This document shows, piece by piece, positions 39,128-47,761 of a stretch of 64,000 bases of DNA (the first letter of the stretch is position 1; every line of letters starts with the position of its first letter). The notes under the pieces were generated by a model, which was not told the DNA's origin, did no database searches, and saw only the letters and a list, made by a program, of their open reading frames with translations. The stretch lies in contig NZ_VOXE01000001.1 in NCBI RefSeq assembly GCF_008014695.1, positions 62,001-126,000 on the forward strand, given 5' to 3'. Source of the DNA: Chryseobacterium sp. Its GTDB lineage: Bacteria > Bacteroidota > Bacteroidia > Flavobacteriales > Weeksellaceae. Made by a program: the position numbers and the translations under genes.

Positions 39128-39778
39128 ATGAAAAATATAATGTTATTGCTGCTGATGTTTGCCTTCGGTAGTGCCTTCGGCCAAGGCGATTTTCTTAAAG
39201 ACGGGAATGCGCTTCTGGGCCAGAAAAAGTATCCGGAAGCTGAAGCCGTGTTCCGCAAAGGGATAAAGAGCAGTCCAACAGATTTGAAGCTTAAAAATCA
39301 GCTGGCGTTTGCGCTGATGAGTCAGAACAAATATGCAGATGCTGAAAAACTGATAACAGAAGTACTCAAAAAAGAACCGGCTAACAAAGCGGCGCTTTGG
39401 TTTGGCGGGCTTAATAACCTGAATAACAAAAGCGGGAATGCGAGAAAGGCAGTTCAGTATTTCGAGAAAGTAAAGCCGTTGATGGAAGCGTCAAAAACGT
39501 CGCTGGTGGATCTGAATATCGGAAAATCGTATAAAAAACTCCTGTTTTCTGAAGGTTTAACAAACGCCGAAATTGATAAGATGCAGGCGGCCTTTAGCGC
39601 TTTTGTAGAAATGCAGCCCGATGCTGAGGACAACAAGGATGTAAAAGAATTTCTTAAATTTGTAAAAGGCAGCCGTCCAAATCCCAAAATACGGAAAATG
39701 GATAAGTGGCAGATCGCTGCTGAAGACCAGGGAGCACAGAAACAGATTGATCAGTTTCTGAAAGAAAATAAGAAATAA
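39128..39778 (+). CDS. Secreted TPR-repeat protein
   Basis: 216-residue protein with signal peptide MKNIMLLLLMFAFGSAFGQ, so exported. Two or three tetratricopeptide repeats are visible: GDFLKDGNALLGQKKYPEAEAVFRKGI at about residues 20-46, then the KNQLAFALMSQNKYADAEKLITEVL repeat, and a more divergent third helix pair. The C-terminal third (about 160-216) is Lys-rich and not repeat-like. TPRs mediate protein contacts; no enzyme domain is seen. The ATG at 39128 follows a TTG at 39125 that I do not use. Confidence 0.85.
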   Translation: MKNIMLLLLMFAFGSAFGQGDFLKDGNALLGQKKYPEAEAVFRKGIKSSPTDLKLKNQLAFALMSQNKYADAEKLITEVLKKEPANKAALWFGGLNNLNNKSGNARKAVQYFEKVKPLMEASKTSLVDLNIGKSYKKLLFSEGLTNAEIDKMQAAFSAFVEMQPDAEDNKDVKEFLKFVKGSRPNPKIRKMDKWQIAAEDQGAQKQIDQFLKENKK

Positions 39779-39792
39779 TTCACTTAGAAAAT

Positions 39793-39827
39793 AAAGAGAT
39801 TTGGAGGTTTTCAAATCTCTTTTTTTG
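39793..39827 (+). terminator. Terminator after the TPR gene
   Basis: 11-bp stem AAAGAGATTTG/CAAATCTCTTT (39793-39803 with 39812-39822), T7 tail. Confidence 0.88.
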
Positions 39828-39890
39828 ACCTGAACTTTAAAATCACGATATTTGCACACTTAAAATAAGGCAATTTTCAAAATTATATTC

Positions 39891-42293
39891 ATGAAAATCT
39901 CAAATAACTGGCTGAAGGAATTTATTCAAACCGATTTAAAGACCGATAAAGTTTCTGAATACCTCACCGATATCGGACTGGAAGTAGAAGGCGTTGAAAA
40001 ATATGAAACGGTAAAAGGAAGCCTGGAAGGAATCATAGTCGGGAAAGTAATCACCTGCGAACAGCATCCAAACGCTGATAAACTGAAGAAAACCACTGTC
40101 GATATCGGTACAGGAAAGATGCTGAATATCGTTTGCGGCGCTCCGAATGTTGCCGAAGGGCAGACGGTCCCGGTTGCGGTTATCGGGACTAAAATTTACG
40201 CCAAAGACGGAACCTTTTTTGAGATAAAGGAAGCCAAGATCCGTGGCGAAGTTTCTCAGGGAATGATCTGTGCTGAAGATGAACTCGGTTTGAGCGATGA
40301 TCATGGAGGAATTATGATTCTGGACGGCGATCAGTATGAAGTTGGTAAAGATTTCGCTGGTTATTTCGAACTCGCAGGAGACGAAGTGCTTGAAATCGGT
40401 TTAACTCCCAACAGAACAGATGCGATGTCGCATTACGGCGTGGCGAGAGATTTAAACGCTTACCTGGTGTCCAATCAAATGAAATCAGCATTTGAAAAAG
40501 TAGTTTCAAAACCTTTGAATATGGAGGGCTCCACAGATTTTCAGCTGGAGGTGGAAGATTCAGAACTGTGTCCGAGATATATCGGTGCAGTCATTGAAAA
40601 TGTAAAAGTTTCGGATTCACCAGACTGGCTTAAAAACCGCCTCAAAGCGATCGGATTAAGCCCAATTAACAATATTGTAGACATTACCAACTATATCCTC
40701 CACGGACTCGGACAGCCGCTCCATGCTTTCGATGCGGAAAAGATCTCCGGCAAAAAGGTAAAGGTGGGCGTAAATGCATCCCGAACGAAATTTACAACGC
40801 TTGACGGCGTGGATAGAATCCTGAACGGTTCAGAGATCATGATTAAAGACGGCAGCGACAAACCGCTTTGTATCGCGGGTGTCTTTGGCGGTGCTGATTC
40901 GGGAGTTTCCGAAAAAACCACTAAAGTTTTCCTTGAAAGCGCTTATTTCAGTCCGGTTGCGGTAAGAAAAGCGGCAAAATTCCACGGGTTAAGTACCGAT
41001 GCTTCTTTCCGTTTCGAAAGAGGAGTGGACCCCAATAATACCAGAACCTGCATTACACATGCAATTGCGCTCATAGAAGAGATTTGCGGCGGGAAATTGG
41101 CAGGTCCGCTTTTGGAACATTATCCCAAAAAAATCGAGAATAATTATGTGATTTTAAGATTTTCCAAAGTGGAGCAGATTCTGGGAACAAAAATCCATAA
41201 AGAAAAAATAAAGGAAATCCTGAAATCGCTTGATATTATAGTGCTGAACGAAATCCAGAACGGTCTGGAAATATCAGTTCCGGCTTACAGAGCGGATGTG
41301 ACAAGAGAAATTGACGTGATTGAAGAAATCCTCCGCATTTACGGGTACAATAAGATCGATGCTCCCCAAAAAATCTCCTTTACTCCGATGAAAACGGTTT
41401 CAGACGATCAGGACGCGCTTGAGAATTCGTGGGCACGCACCCTCCAAAGCAACGGTTTCAACGAAGTGATGAACAATTCATTGACTACCGTAAAAGACGA
41501 AACCGACGCCGTGAAACTGTTAAATCCATTAAGCGGAGATCTGGCTTTCATGAGAAAATCTTTGCTTGAAGGACTTCTGGCAAATGCCGATTACAACATT
41601 AAAAGAAAAAATCAGGATATCAAGTTTTTCGAACTCGGGAAAATCTATCACAAAAAAGAACAATATGAGGAAAGGAAGCAGCTTGCGATTTTGGTTTCAG
41701 GAAGAAACGTCGGTGAAAACTGGCTTCAGCCAAAATCAGGGACGGATTTTTACCATCTGAAAGCGTATGTAAATATTCTTCTTGAAAAACTTAACCTGAA
41801 AACGGAAGAAAAATCACTGGATGATTCCCGTTTTTCAGACGCTCTGGAAATCGTCTCCGGCGGAAAAACCATTGCCCGTCTTGGAAAAGTTTCACCGGAA
41901 CTGCTGAAAGCTGCAGATATTGATCAGGACTGTTTTTACGCAGAAATTGAACTCGAAACCTGCCAGAAACTCCGGTCAGATGAGAATCTGAAGTTTGTGG
42001 ATATCCCGAAATTCAATAAAATCAGAAGAGATCTCGCTTTACTCATTGATAAAAATGTGACGTACGCGGAACTGTACCACTCGGCAAAGAAAAACCCTTC
42101 AAAATATCTGAAAAACGTAAGTCTTTTTGATGTTTACGAGGGGAAAAACCTTCCGGAAGGCAAGAAATCATACGCGATGAGTTTCGAATTGCTGAACGAA
42201 GAAAAAACGCTGGAAGAAAAGGAAATCGCCGCGGTGATGGATTCTCTGATCAAAAATTTCCGTAAAGAATTTTCAGCAGAACTGCGGTCATAA
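39891..42293 (+). CDS. pheT: Phenylalanine--tRNA ligase beta subunit
   Basis: 800-residue beta chain of the alpha2-beta2 synthetase. Domains in order: N-terminal EMAP-type tRNA-binding OB fold at about residues 40-150 (GKVITCEQHPNADKLKKTTVDIG), B3/4 editing domain near 210-400 with ENVKVSDSPDWLKNRLKAIGLSPINNIVDITNYIL, B5 near 405-480, the catalytic-like core, and the C-terminal anticodon-binding FDX-ACB domain from about 710 (FVDIPKFNKIRRDLALLID). The alpha-subunit gene pheS is not in the window. Confidence 0.95.
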   Translation: MKISNNWLKEFIQTDLKTDKVSEYLTDIGLEVEGVEKYETVKGSLEGIIVGKVITCEQHPNADKLKKTTVDIGTGKMLNIVCGAPNVAEGQTVPVAVIGTKIYAKDGTFFEIKEAKIRGEVSQGMICAEDELGLSDDHGGIMILDGDQYEVGKDFAGYFELAGDEVLEIGLTPNRTDAMSHYGVARDLNAYLVSNQMKSAFEKVVSKPLNMEGSTDFQLEVEDSELCPRYIGAVIENVKVSDSPDWLKNRLKAIGLSPINNIVDITNYILHGLGQPLHAFDAEKISGKKVKVGVNASRTKFTTLDGVDRILNGSEIMIKDGSDKPLCIAGVFGGADSGVSEKTTKVFLESAYFSPVAVRKAAKFHGLSTDASFRFERGVDPNNTRTCITHAIALIEEICGGKLAGPLLEHYPKKIENNYVILRFSKVEQILGTKIHKEKIKEILKSLDIIVLNEIQNGLEISVPAYRADVTREIDVIEEILRIYGYNKIDAPQKISFTPMKTVSDDQDALENSWARTLQSNGFNEVMNNSLTTVKDETDAVKLLNPLSGDLAFMRKSLLEGLLANADYNIKRKNQDIKFFELGKIYHKKEQYEERKQLAILVSGRNVGENWLQPKSGTDFYHLKAYVNILLEKLNLKTEEKSLDDSRFSDALEIVSGGKTIARLGKVSPELLKAADIDQDCFYAEIELETCQKLRSDENLKFVDIPKFNKIRRDLALLIDKNVTYAELYHSAKKNPSKYLKNVSLFDVYEGKNLPEGKKSYAMSFELLNEEKTLEEKEIAAVMDSLIKNFRKEFSAELRS

Positions 42294-42301
42294 AAACTAT
42301 C

Positions 42302-42338
42302 AAAACCAATGCATTCGATAAGATTGTAATTGGTTTTT
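42302..42338 (+). terminator. Hairpin after pheT
   Basis: 9-bp stem AAAACCAAT/ATTGGTTTT (42302-42310 with 42329-42337) with an 18-nt loop and a T5 tail; a moderate terminator candidate. Confidence 0.55.
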
Positions 42339-42405
42339 AGGCAATAAAACCGCGAAAATCAGGTTAATATAGTTTGTTTATCCATGATTCAATAAAAATT
42401 TAAAT

Positions 42406-42834
42406 ATGAAAGATAAAAACAGGAGTTTGGTAAAAAATATTTTCATGGCAGTTTTTGCGGCCGGAGCCATGATGTCATGTTCAACAATGGGCAGCACTGC
42501 ATCTAAAGTTGGGGCAGCACAGATGAATATTCAGAACACCCAATGGACTTTGGCCGATAACGTAAAAGGCAAAAAACCCACTATGGTCATCGAAACGGGA
42601 AAACTGAACGGGAACGGCGGCTGCAACAATTATTTCGGCGAAGTTGTAACAGATGCTGCCACCGGAACTTTTACTGCCAATAATCTGGGTTCCACAAAAA
42701 TGGCGTGTGACAATATGGAAACAGAAAGGAGTTTCATGAATATGCTGAGTGAAGCCAACAATTATGTGGTAAAAGGAAATATGCTGGAGCTGTATAAAGG
42801 AAAGCTTTTATTGCTGAAATTCAATAAATTGTAG
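42406..42834 (+). CDS. META-domain lipoprotein (HslJ-like)
   Basis: 142-residue outer-membrane-type lipoprotein with acceptor Cys25 in AMMSC. The remainder is a META/HslJ domain: the conserved W in TQWTLADNV, the GNGGCNNYFGE segment near residues 69-79, GTFTANNLGSTKMACDNMETERSFMNML near 90-117, and a final strand LELYKGKLLLLKF. Such proteins are small beta-rich envelope proteins, in E. coli linked to novobiocin tolerance; the role here is unknown. Confidence 0.88.
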   Translation: MKDKNRSLVKNIFMAVFAAGAMMSCSTMGSTASKVGAAQMNIQNTQWTLADNVKGKKPTMVIETGKLNGNGGCNNYFGEVVTDAATGTFTANNLGSTKMACDNMETERSFMNMLSEANNYVVKGNMLELYKGKLLLLKFNKL

Positions 42835-42854
42835 AAAAAATTTAAGAAAAAGAA

Positions 42855-42890
42855 ATAAAAAAAGGAACTCTGATTGGGTTCCTTTGATTT
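42855..42890. terminator. Bidirectional terminator between META and acidic-protein genes
   Basis: 8-bp stem AAAGGAAC/GTTCCTTT (42861-42868 with 42878-42885). Long A run on the left gives a strong T tail on the minus strand; plus-strand tail is GATTTTTATTT. Confidence 0.8.
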
Positions 42891-42894
42891 TTAT

Positions 42895-43134
42895 TTATTC
42901 TTCGTCTTCTTCGTCATACTTCGCGAGTTCTTCGTCGCACCATTTAAAGGCTGCTTCCACCACTTTTGTAGCTTCATCGGCCATGGTTTCTTCATCGTCA
43001 CCTTCTAAATCATCCAGCCATTCTACCTCTTCTTCTTCTACATTAAGGATAAATCTTGGATATTCGGTGTGAACAACAAATAGGTCTTCCGGAAAATCTG
43101 AATTGTCGGCTAATAAAAACTTTGGTAATTTCAT
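42895..43134 (-). CDS. Highly acidic small protein
   Basis: 79-residue protein with a basic first dozen residues (MKLPKFLLADNS) and then extreme Glu/Asp content: VEEEEVEWLDDLEGDDEET, and a tail ending DEEDEE. Roughly 30 of 79 residues are acidic. One Cys lies in FKWCDEEL. It resembles conserved hypothetical proteins of Flavobacteriia with no known function; charge suggests binding to a basic partner, or chaperone-like behaviour. It is the last gene of a six-gene minus-strand run. Confidence 0.75.
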   Translation of the reverse strand: MKLPKFLLADNSDFPEDLFVVHTEYPRFILNVEEEEVEWLDDLEGDDEETMADEATKVVEAAFKWCDEELAKYDEEDEE

Positions 43135-43172
43135 TTTTTTTAATGTTTAAACTTGCTCAAAGATAAAAAATT

Positions 43173-44495
43173 TTATTGAAACCGGTTCGTGTCGATTTTT
43201 ATTTTTCGTAAAACTTTATATGCGGTGAGCGTATTTTTACGGAGCGTGTCTCTTGCCTTAAAAGTTATGGAAACATTCGGATTTACGGTACTGATCAGTT
43301 CAGCAACCTGAGTGTTGTTGATTTCCTTATCACTTTCCAAATAAAATTTTATAGGGCCGGTTTCTAATTTTTCATTTATTAGAAATTTTGCAATTTCGCG
43401 TCGATTTTCAAGATAATTTCCTTTCGAAAGCCATGTGAAAACAAATCCCGTCATTAGACTTAGAACTGTGATACCGTAGGTGAATTTCCCGAAAATTAAA
43501 TATAATTTCCTGAAATATACGAGCCAGATCGAAACCGAAAAGGGTGCTAAAATACGGTAGTCAATGGCATCTACGGAATAAAAATACTGAATGAAGTACG
43601 AACAGGCAAATCCCACAACACCGATCAACACAAGAAATCTTTCGGTTTCCGACAGCCGGTTTTTAATGAACAGATAACACATAAGCAAAATGTTTAAAAA
43701 ACCGATGCCATAAATTCCGTAATTGATGATCCTTCCGCCCGGATCTGCAATATGGATGAAAGGATTAAAAGTTGTGGCCAGGCCGAGAAACATTTCCGGT
43801 AAGAGTTTAGAAGTAGGATACAGTCCGATTTCCAGAAATACATCGAGGTAATTTTCGTTAAAATAATCAATAAACAGAAATTTGTATAGTACCACGAAAA
43901 TCATCCCGGTTATCCCGGAATACATGAATGTTTTTCCGTAATGTTTTTTTAAATGAAGAAAACCGAACAGAAAACATCCACCCATAAAAAACAGGGCGCT
44001 GTAGCGGATATTGTAGAGAAAAATCAGCATCAGACTTAAAGACAGCAATGCTTTAAAACCTTTGATTTCATCAATAATCACCTGTCTGCCGACATATAGA
44101 AATGCAAAAACTGCAGGCAGAATCAACGCTTCGCTCAGCGTATATGAAAAAATGGAAACAAAACTGAAAAGTCCGCCGACCATCACCATTTCTTTAAAAT
44201 AGAATTTCTTTTTCCAGGCAAAATAAATGAGGAATAAATAAGCAAGAATTCCCACGACTTTGCTTGCCCAGAATTCATCAAGACTGAAAAGGGTGAAGAA
44301 TTTTATGCTTAACGGGTATCCTAACGGGGTCGTGGTATTGTCGATCACCGGAAAAACGTTGGATGTCCGCATATACCGTATGGAATCGGGACTTGTTCGA
44401 CCTTTTTCATTCAATAAAAAACGAAGAATGATCATCACCAAAGTGGTGATGACCAAAATAATCTGAATTCTGCTTTCAAAAAGTCTCCTGCGCAT
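43173..44495 (-). CDS. GT-C-like polytopic membrane protein
   Basis: 440-residue protein with about ten hydrophobic helices and a soluble C-terminal tail from about residue 370. After the first helix an acidic motif SPDSIRYMRTSN lies near residues 35-46, in the position of the catalytic Asp loop of GT-C (PMT/ArnT-like) glycosyltransferases that use lipid-linked donors. Sequence similarity is too weak for a firm family. Two bp separate it from the 3-hydroxyacyl-CoA dehydrogenase upstream, indicating co-transcription. Confidence 0.7.
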   Translation of the reverse strand: MRRRLFESRIQIILVITTLVMIILRFLLNEKGRTSPDSIRYMRTSNVFPVIDNTTTPLGYPLSIKFFTLFSLDEFWASKVVGILAYLFLIYFAWKKKFYFKEMVMVGGLFSFVSIFSYTLSEALILPAVFAFLYVGRQVIIDEIKGFKALLSLSLMLIFLYNIRYSALFFMGGCFLFGFLHLKKHYGKTFMYSGITGMIFVVLYKFLFIDYFNENYLDVFLEIGLYPTSKLLPEMFLGLATTFNPFIHIADPGGRIINYGIYGIGFLNILLMCYLFIKNRLSETERFLVLIGVVGFACSYFIQYFYSVDAIDYRILAPFSVSIWLVYFRKLYLIFGKFTYGITVLSLMTGFVFTWLSKGNYLENRREIAKFLINEKLETGPIKFYLESDKEINNTQVAELISTVNPNVSITFKARDTLRKNTLTAYKVLRKIKIDTNRFQ

Positions 44496-44497
44496 CT

Positions 44498-45388
44498 TTA
44501 TTTCACAAACATCGGCGACACTTTTTCCGCTTTTTTGCTTTCGGAATAATCATAGAATCCTTCGCCGGATTTGATGCCTTTTTTATTGGCAGTAACCATA
44601 TTTACAAGAAGCGGACACGGTGCATATTTAGGATTTTTAAATCCGTCGTACATTACATTCAGAATCGCCAGACACACATCAAGTCCGATGAAATCTGCCA
44701 GTTGCAGCGGTCCCATCGGATGCGCCATCCCGAGTTTCATTACGGTATCAATTTCTTCCACCCCTGCAACACCGTTGTAAAGCGTTTCAATGGCTTCATT
44801 GATCATCGGCATCAGGATTCTGTTCGCAACGAAACCTGGGTAGTCATTCACTTCGACCGGAACTTTGCCTAAATTCTCAGACATTTTATAAATTCGGTCG
44901 AAAGTTTCTTTAGAGGTGGAGTATCCTTTGATGATTTCCACGAGTTTCATGACCGGAACCGGGTTCATGAAATGCATTCCGATTACTTTGTCCGGACGTT
45001 TTGTTACTGAAGCGATTTTTGTGATGGAAATGGAAGACGTATTGGTTGCCAGAATACAATTTTCCGGTGCAATTTCGTCCATTTGAGCGAAAATCTTCAG
45101 CTTAAGGTCGAGATTTTCGGTTGCGGCTTCTACGATGAGATCAGCATTTCCGGCGGCATCTTCTAAACGCGTAAAAGTCGTGATATTGCTTAAAGTTTCT
45201 GCTTTCTGCTCTTCGGTAAGGTTTCCTTTGGCGATGATACGGTCCAGGTTTGAAGCGATGGTTTTCATGGCCTTCTGCAGACTTTCTTCCTGTACATCAA
45301 CAAGATTTACTTTAAAACCGGTCTGTGCAAAAGTGTGTGCGATTCCGTTTCCCATGGTTCCGGCCCCTATAACAACAATGTTCTTCAT
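44498..45388 (-). CDS. 3-hydroxybutyryl-CoA dehydrogenase
   Basis: 296-residue L-3-hydroxyacyl-CoA dehydrogenase, NAD-dependent. The Rossmann motif GAGTMGNGIA occupies residues 8-17, followed by the acidic VDVQEE that selects NAD. The catalytic His is in IGMHFMNPVPVMKLVEI near residues 137-153, with NTSSISI before it and the C-terminal GLGMAHPMGPLQLADFIGLD-type segment near 234-252. Works in butyrate/fatty-acid or PHB-type metabolism. It lies between the beta-lactamase and a membrane GT-C-like gene in one transcription run. Confidence 0.93.
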   Translation of the reverse strand: MKNIVVIGAGTMGNGIAHTFAQTGFKVNLVDVQEESLQKAMKTIASNLDRIIAKGNLTEEQKAETLSNITTFTRLEDAAGNADLIVEAATENLDLKLKIFAQMDEIAPENCILATNTSSISITKIASVTKRPDKVIGMHFMNPVPVMKLVEIIKGYSTSKETFDRIYKMSENLGKVPVEVNDYPGFVANRILMPMINEAIETLYNGVAGVEEIDTVMKLGMAHPMGPLQLADFIGLDVCLAILNVMYDGFKNPKYAPCPLLVNMVTANKKGIKSGEGFYDYSESKKAEKVSPMFVK

Positions 45389-45415
45389 ATTTTCTTTTTA
45401 TTTAAAATGTTCGAT

Positions 45416-46294
45416 TTACTTTTGATTCAGATACTCCCAGACTTTTCTGGAAATATCCGAAATAATTTTACAGTTTTCCGTTTCACTTTCCATAGAATCT
45501 GAAACAAAAACCGTAAGTGCATATTTTTTACTGTTGGGCAGAGTGATAATGGCCGCATCGTTTTCAGCGCCGGTCAGTCCGTCTTTATTTTTTCCTGAGG
45601 ATCCCGTTTTGTGGGCAACCGGAGTGTTTTTCGGAAGCTGTCCAGCAATTTTGTTTGTACCTGTGGTGGTTCCGAGCATTGTTTTGATCAGAAAAGCAGT
45701 GGACTTTTCGGAGACGATTTTCCCTTCGGAGAACTTTTTCAACAGTTCATTCATGGAATTGGTGGTCGTGAAATTCCTGTACTGAACTTTCCAGTCTTTA
45801 TGCATCTCTTCTTCATTGGCTGTAATGGAAAAATTTTTAATTCCTTTACTGTTCATAAAGTTCTGGACTGTTTCAGTTCCGCCGATCAGCCGGAGCAGAA
45901 GATCACAGCCGTTGTTGTCGCTTTCTGCAACGGTGTAACGGATAATTTCGCTTAACGGGAGTTCTGTATTTCCGTCAGGATATTTATTGCGGATTGGGCT
46001 CCAGGTGTTTTCCAGCAGATCAGATTTTTTAATGAAAATTTTCTGTTCCAGTTTTAATTTTCCCTCATCAACATAATCGAGTACGGCAAGTGCAATATGA
46101 AATTTGAAAACACTCTGCATCGGAAGTTTTTGATCTCCGTTGAGGTCAACTGACTGATTGTTCCCGAAATCAAGAACGGAAACCGCGACAGTTGCTTTTT
46201 TTCCTTCTACTATTTTTTGTATTTCTTTGTTTAAATTTTGGCAATTTGAGAGGAAAGAAACAAGAAAAAAGATAAAGAGTGAACTTTTTTTCAT
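45416..46294 (-). CDS. Class A beta-lactamase (subclass A2, PER/CIA-like)
   Basis: 292-residue serine beta-lactamase. All catalytic motifs are present: Ser61-Val-Phe-Lys64, Ser125-Asp126-Asn127, Glu161 in NEEEMHKD (the general base, in the PER-type ExxMH spacing) and Lys229-Thr-Gly. The signal ends in FLSNC, so a lipoprotein with Cys18 is likely. The pattern is that of the A2 enzymes intrinsic to Chryseobacterium-like bacteria (CIA, CGA) and of PER/VEB. The gene overlaps the preceding small secreted-protein gene by 4 bp, and no mobile-element sign surrounds it, consistent with an intrinsic chromosomal gene. Confidence 0.93.
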   Translation of the reverse strand: MKKSSLFIFFLVSFLSNCQNLNKEIQKIVEGKKATVAVSVLDFGNNQSVDLNGDQKLPMQSVFKFHIALAVLDYVDEGKLKLEQKIFIKKSDLLENTWSPIRNKYPDGNTELPLSEIIRYTVAESDNNGCDLLLRLIGGTETVQNFMNSKGIKNFSITANEEEMHKDWKVQYRNFTTTNSMNELLKKFSEGKIVSEKSTAFLIKTMLGTTTGTNKIAGQLPKNTPVAHKTGSSGKNKDGLTGAENDAAIITLPNSKKYALTVFVSDSMESETENCKIISDISRKVWEYLNQK

Positions 46295-46671
46295 TTTATA
46301 ATTTGATATTTTCCTTTAAATTTTTTTCCTCTTAACTCCGCTTCATAAAAAATAAAATCATTTTCTTTTTTTAAGATATTTATTTTCATTCTCGCTCCAC
46401 TGCTGAATGGAAAGTCAGGAACATCATTTTCAATAATTTCTAAAAAAAATGACTGGTCATCAATCCAGATGACTTTGGAAACCACTAGATAGCGATTTTC
46501 AATTGTTTCATAATGTATTCCGTCTTTAATTTTAATGGTATTGAAATTAGTCCCATCATAAAAATTCTTAATATGTGAGGATTTTAAAACTTCTTTATAA
46601 TTCTGAGCTTTTATTGTCGAATAACTCAAAACAAGAAAAAAAAGAAGAAAATATTTAAATGTAGACTTCAT
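46291..46671 (-). CDS. Small secreted hypothetical protein upstream of the beta-lactamase
   Basis: 126-residue protein with signal peptide MKSTFKYFLLFFLVLSYS (cleavage near residue 22). The mature part is beta-rich with regular spacing of Lys/Ile (NTIKIKDGIHYETI, VVSKVIWIDDQSFFLEII, KINILKKENDFIFYEAEL) and resembles lipocalin-like small envelope proteins, but no family is recognised. The stop overlaps the beta-lactamase start (46291-46294), and a 4-bp gap links it to the oxidoreductase gene upstream. Confidence 0.7.
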   Translation of the reverse strand: MKSTFKYFLLFFLVLSYSTIKAQNYKEVLKSSHIKNFYDGTNFNTIKIKDGIHYETIENRYLVVSKVIWIDDQSFFLEIIENDVPDFPFSSGARMKINILKKENDFIFYEAELRGKKFKGKYQIIK

Positions 46672-46675
46672 AGTT

Positions 46676-47638
46676 TTAGTTGATCATCCTTACAATTTCC
46701 AGCGCTACTTTCAGGGCTTCGGTGCCGTCTTCAAGGCTGACTTCCACGGTTTTATTTTCGGTAATGGCATCCGCAAAGCTTTCAAGCTCGTCCAGAATCG
46801 CGTTGTTGGCCTGGATGTTCGGATATTCAAAAATAATCTGATTTTTTTCGCCTTCTGCATTTTCAATGATCATATCGAAATCGTTGGGCTGTTCCGGTGC
46901 GGGTTTCATCCGGATGACTTCTGCTTTTTTTTCTAAAAAATCCACTGAAATGTACGCGTCTTTCTGGAAAAACCTCGATTTGCGCATGGCTTTCATTGAA
47001 ATTCTGGAAGTGGTGAGGTTCGCAACACAGCCATTCTCAAACTCAATTCTGGCATTGCAGATGTCCGGACTCTTGCTTACAACCGAAACGCCGGATGCAT
47101 GAATATTTTTTACTTTCGATTTTACAATCGAGAGGAGAATATCAAGATCATGTATCATGAGGTCCAGAACTACCGAAACGTCTGTTCCGCGCGGATTGAA
47201 TTCCGCAAGACGGTGAATTTCAATGAACATCGGATTTTTTATGAAATCTTTGGAGCCGATAAATGCCGGATTGTATCTCTCAACATGCCCCACCTGCGCT
47301 TTAATGCTAAACTCGCGGCATTTATAAAGAATTTCTTCGGCCTGTTTCAAAGTCTGAGTCACCGGCTTTTCAATAAAAAAATGCTTCTTGTTTTCGATGG
47401 CCTTCATCGCGTAATCATAATGATAAAGCGTAGGCGTCACAATATCCAGCATGTCGATTTCGGCAAGCAGCTGATCAAAATCATCGAAATACCGGTAGCC
47501 GAATTCTGCTTCCAGTTTTTTTCCGTTTTCCTGATCTGCGTCGTAAAAGCCTATCAGATCATATTTCTCCGACTGATTCAGTAATTTTAAATGGATTTTT
47601 CCCAAATGTCCGGCGCCTACTAAACCTGCTTTTAGCAT
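46676..47638 (-). CDS. Gfo/Idh/MocA-family oxidoreductase
   Basis: 320-residue NAD(P)-dependent oxidoreductase. The N-terminal Rossmann fold has GAGHLGKIH at residues 7-15. The EKP signature is IEKPVTQTL near residue 94, where Lys is the usual catalytic residue. The C-terminal domain has the HDLDILLSI motif near residues 165-173. Family members act on sugars, inositols or UDP-sugars (WlbA-like). The gene starts the six-gene minus-strand run. A near-consensus -7 box (TATCTTTA) lies within the 25 bp upstream of its ATG. It is divergent from pcm. Confidence 0.9.
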   Translation of the reverse strand: MLKAGLVGAGHLGKIHLKLLNQSEKYDLIGFYDADQENGKKLEAEFGYRYFDDFDQLLAEIDMLDIVTPTLYHYDYAMKAIENKKHFFIEKPVTQTLKQAEEILYKCREFSIKAQVGHVERYNPAFIGSKDFIKNPMFIEIHRLAEFNPRGTDVSVVLDLMIHDLDILLSIVKSKVKNIHASGVSVVSKSPDICNARIEFENGCVANLTTSRISMKAMRKSRFFQKDAYISVDFLEKKAEVIRMKPAPEQPNDFDMIIENAEGEKNQIIFEYPNIQANNAILDELESFADAITENKTVEVSLEDGTEALKVALEIVRMIN

Positions 47639-47749
47639 AGAAAATTAATTTTGGTAAAGATATAAATTAGACCCGAGTTTCAGACACAAGATTCCGGACT
47701 TTGGCTCATAAATTCGTGATGGAGGTTCCGAAATCTAAAATCAAATCCC

Positions 47750-47757
47750 TATTTTTG
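47750..47757 (+). promoter_or_regulatory. -7 box for pcm
   Basis: TATTTTTG ends only 4 nt before the ATG at 47762, predicting a leaderless transcript. Confidence 0.55.
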
Positions 47758-47761
47758 TGAC

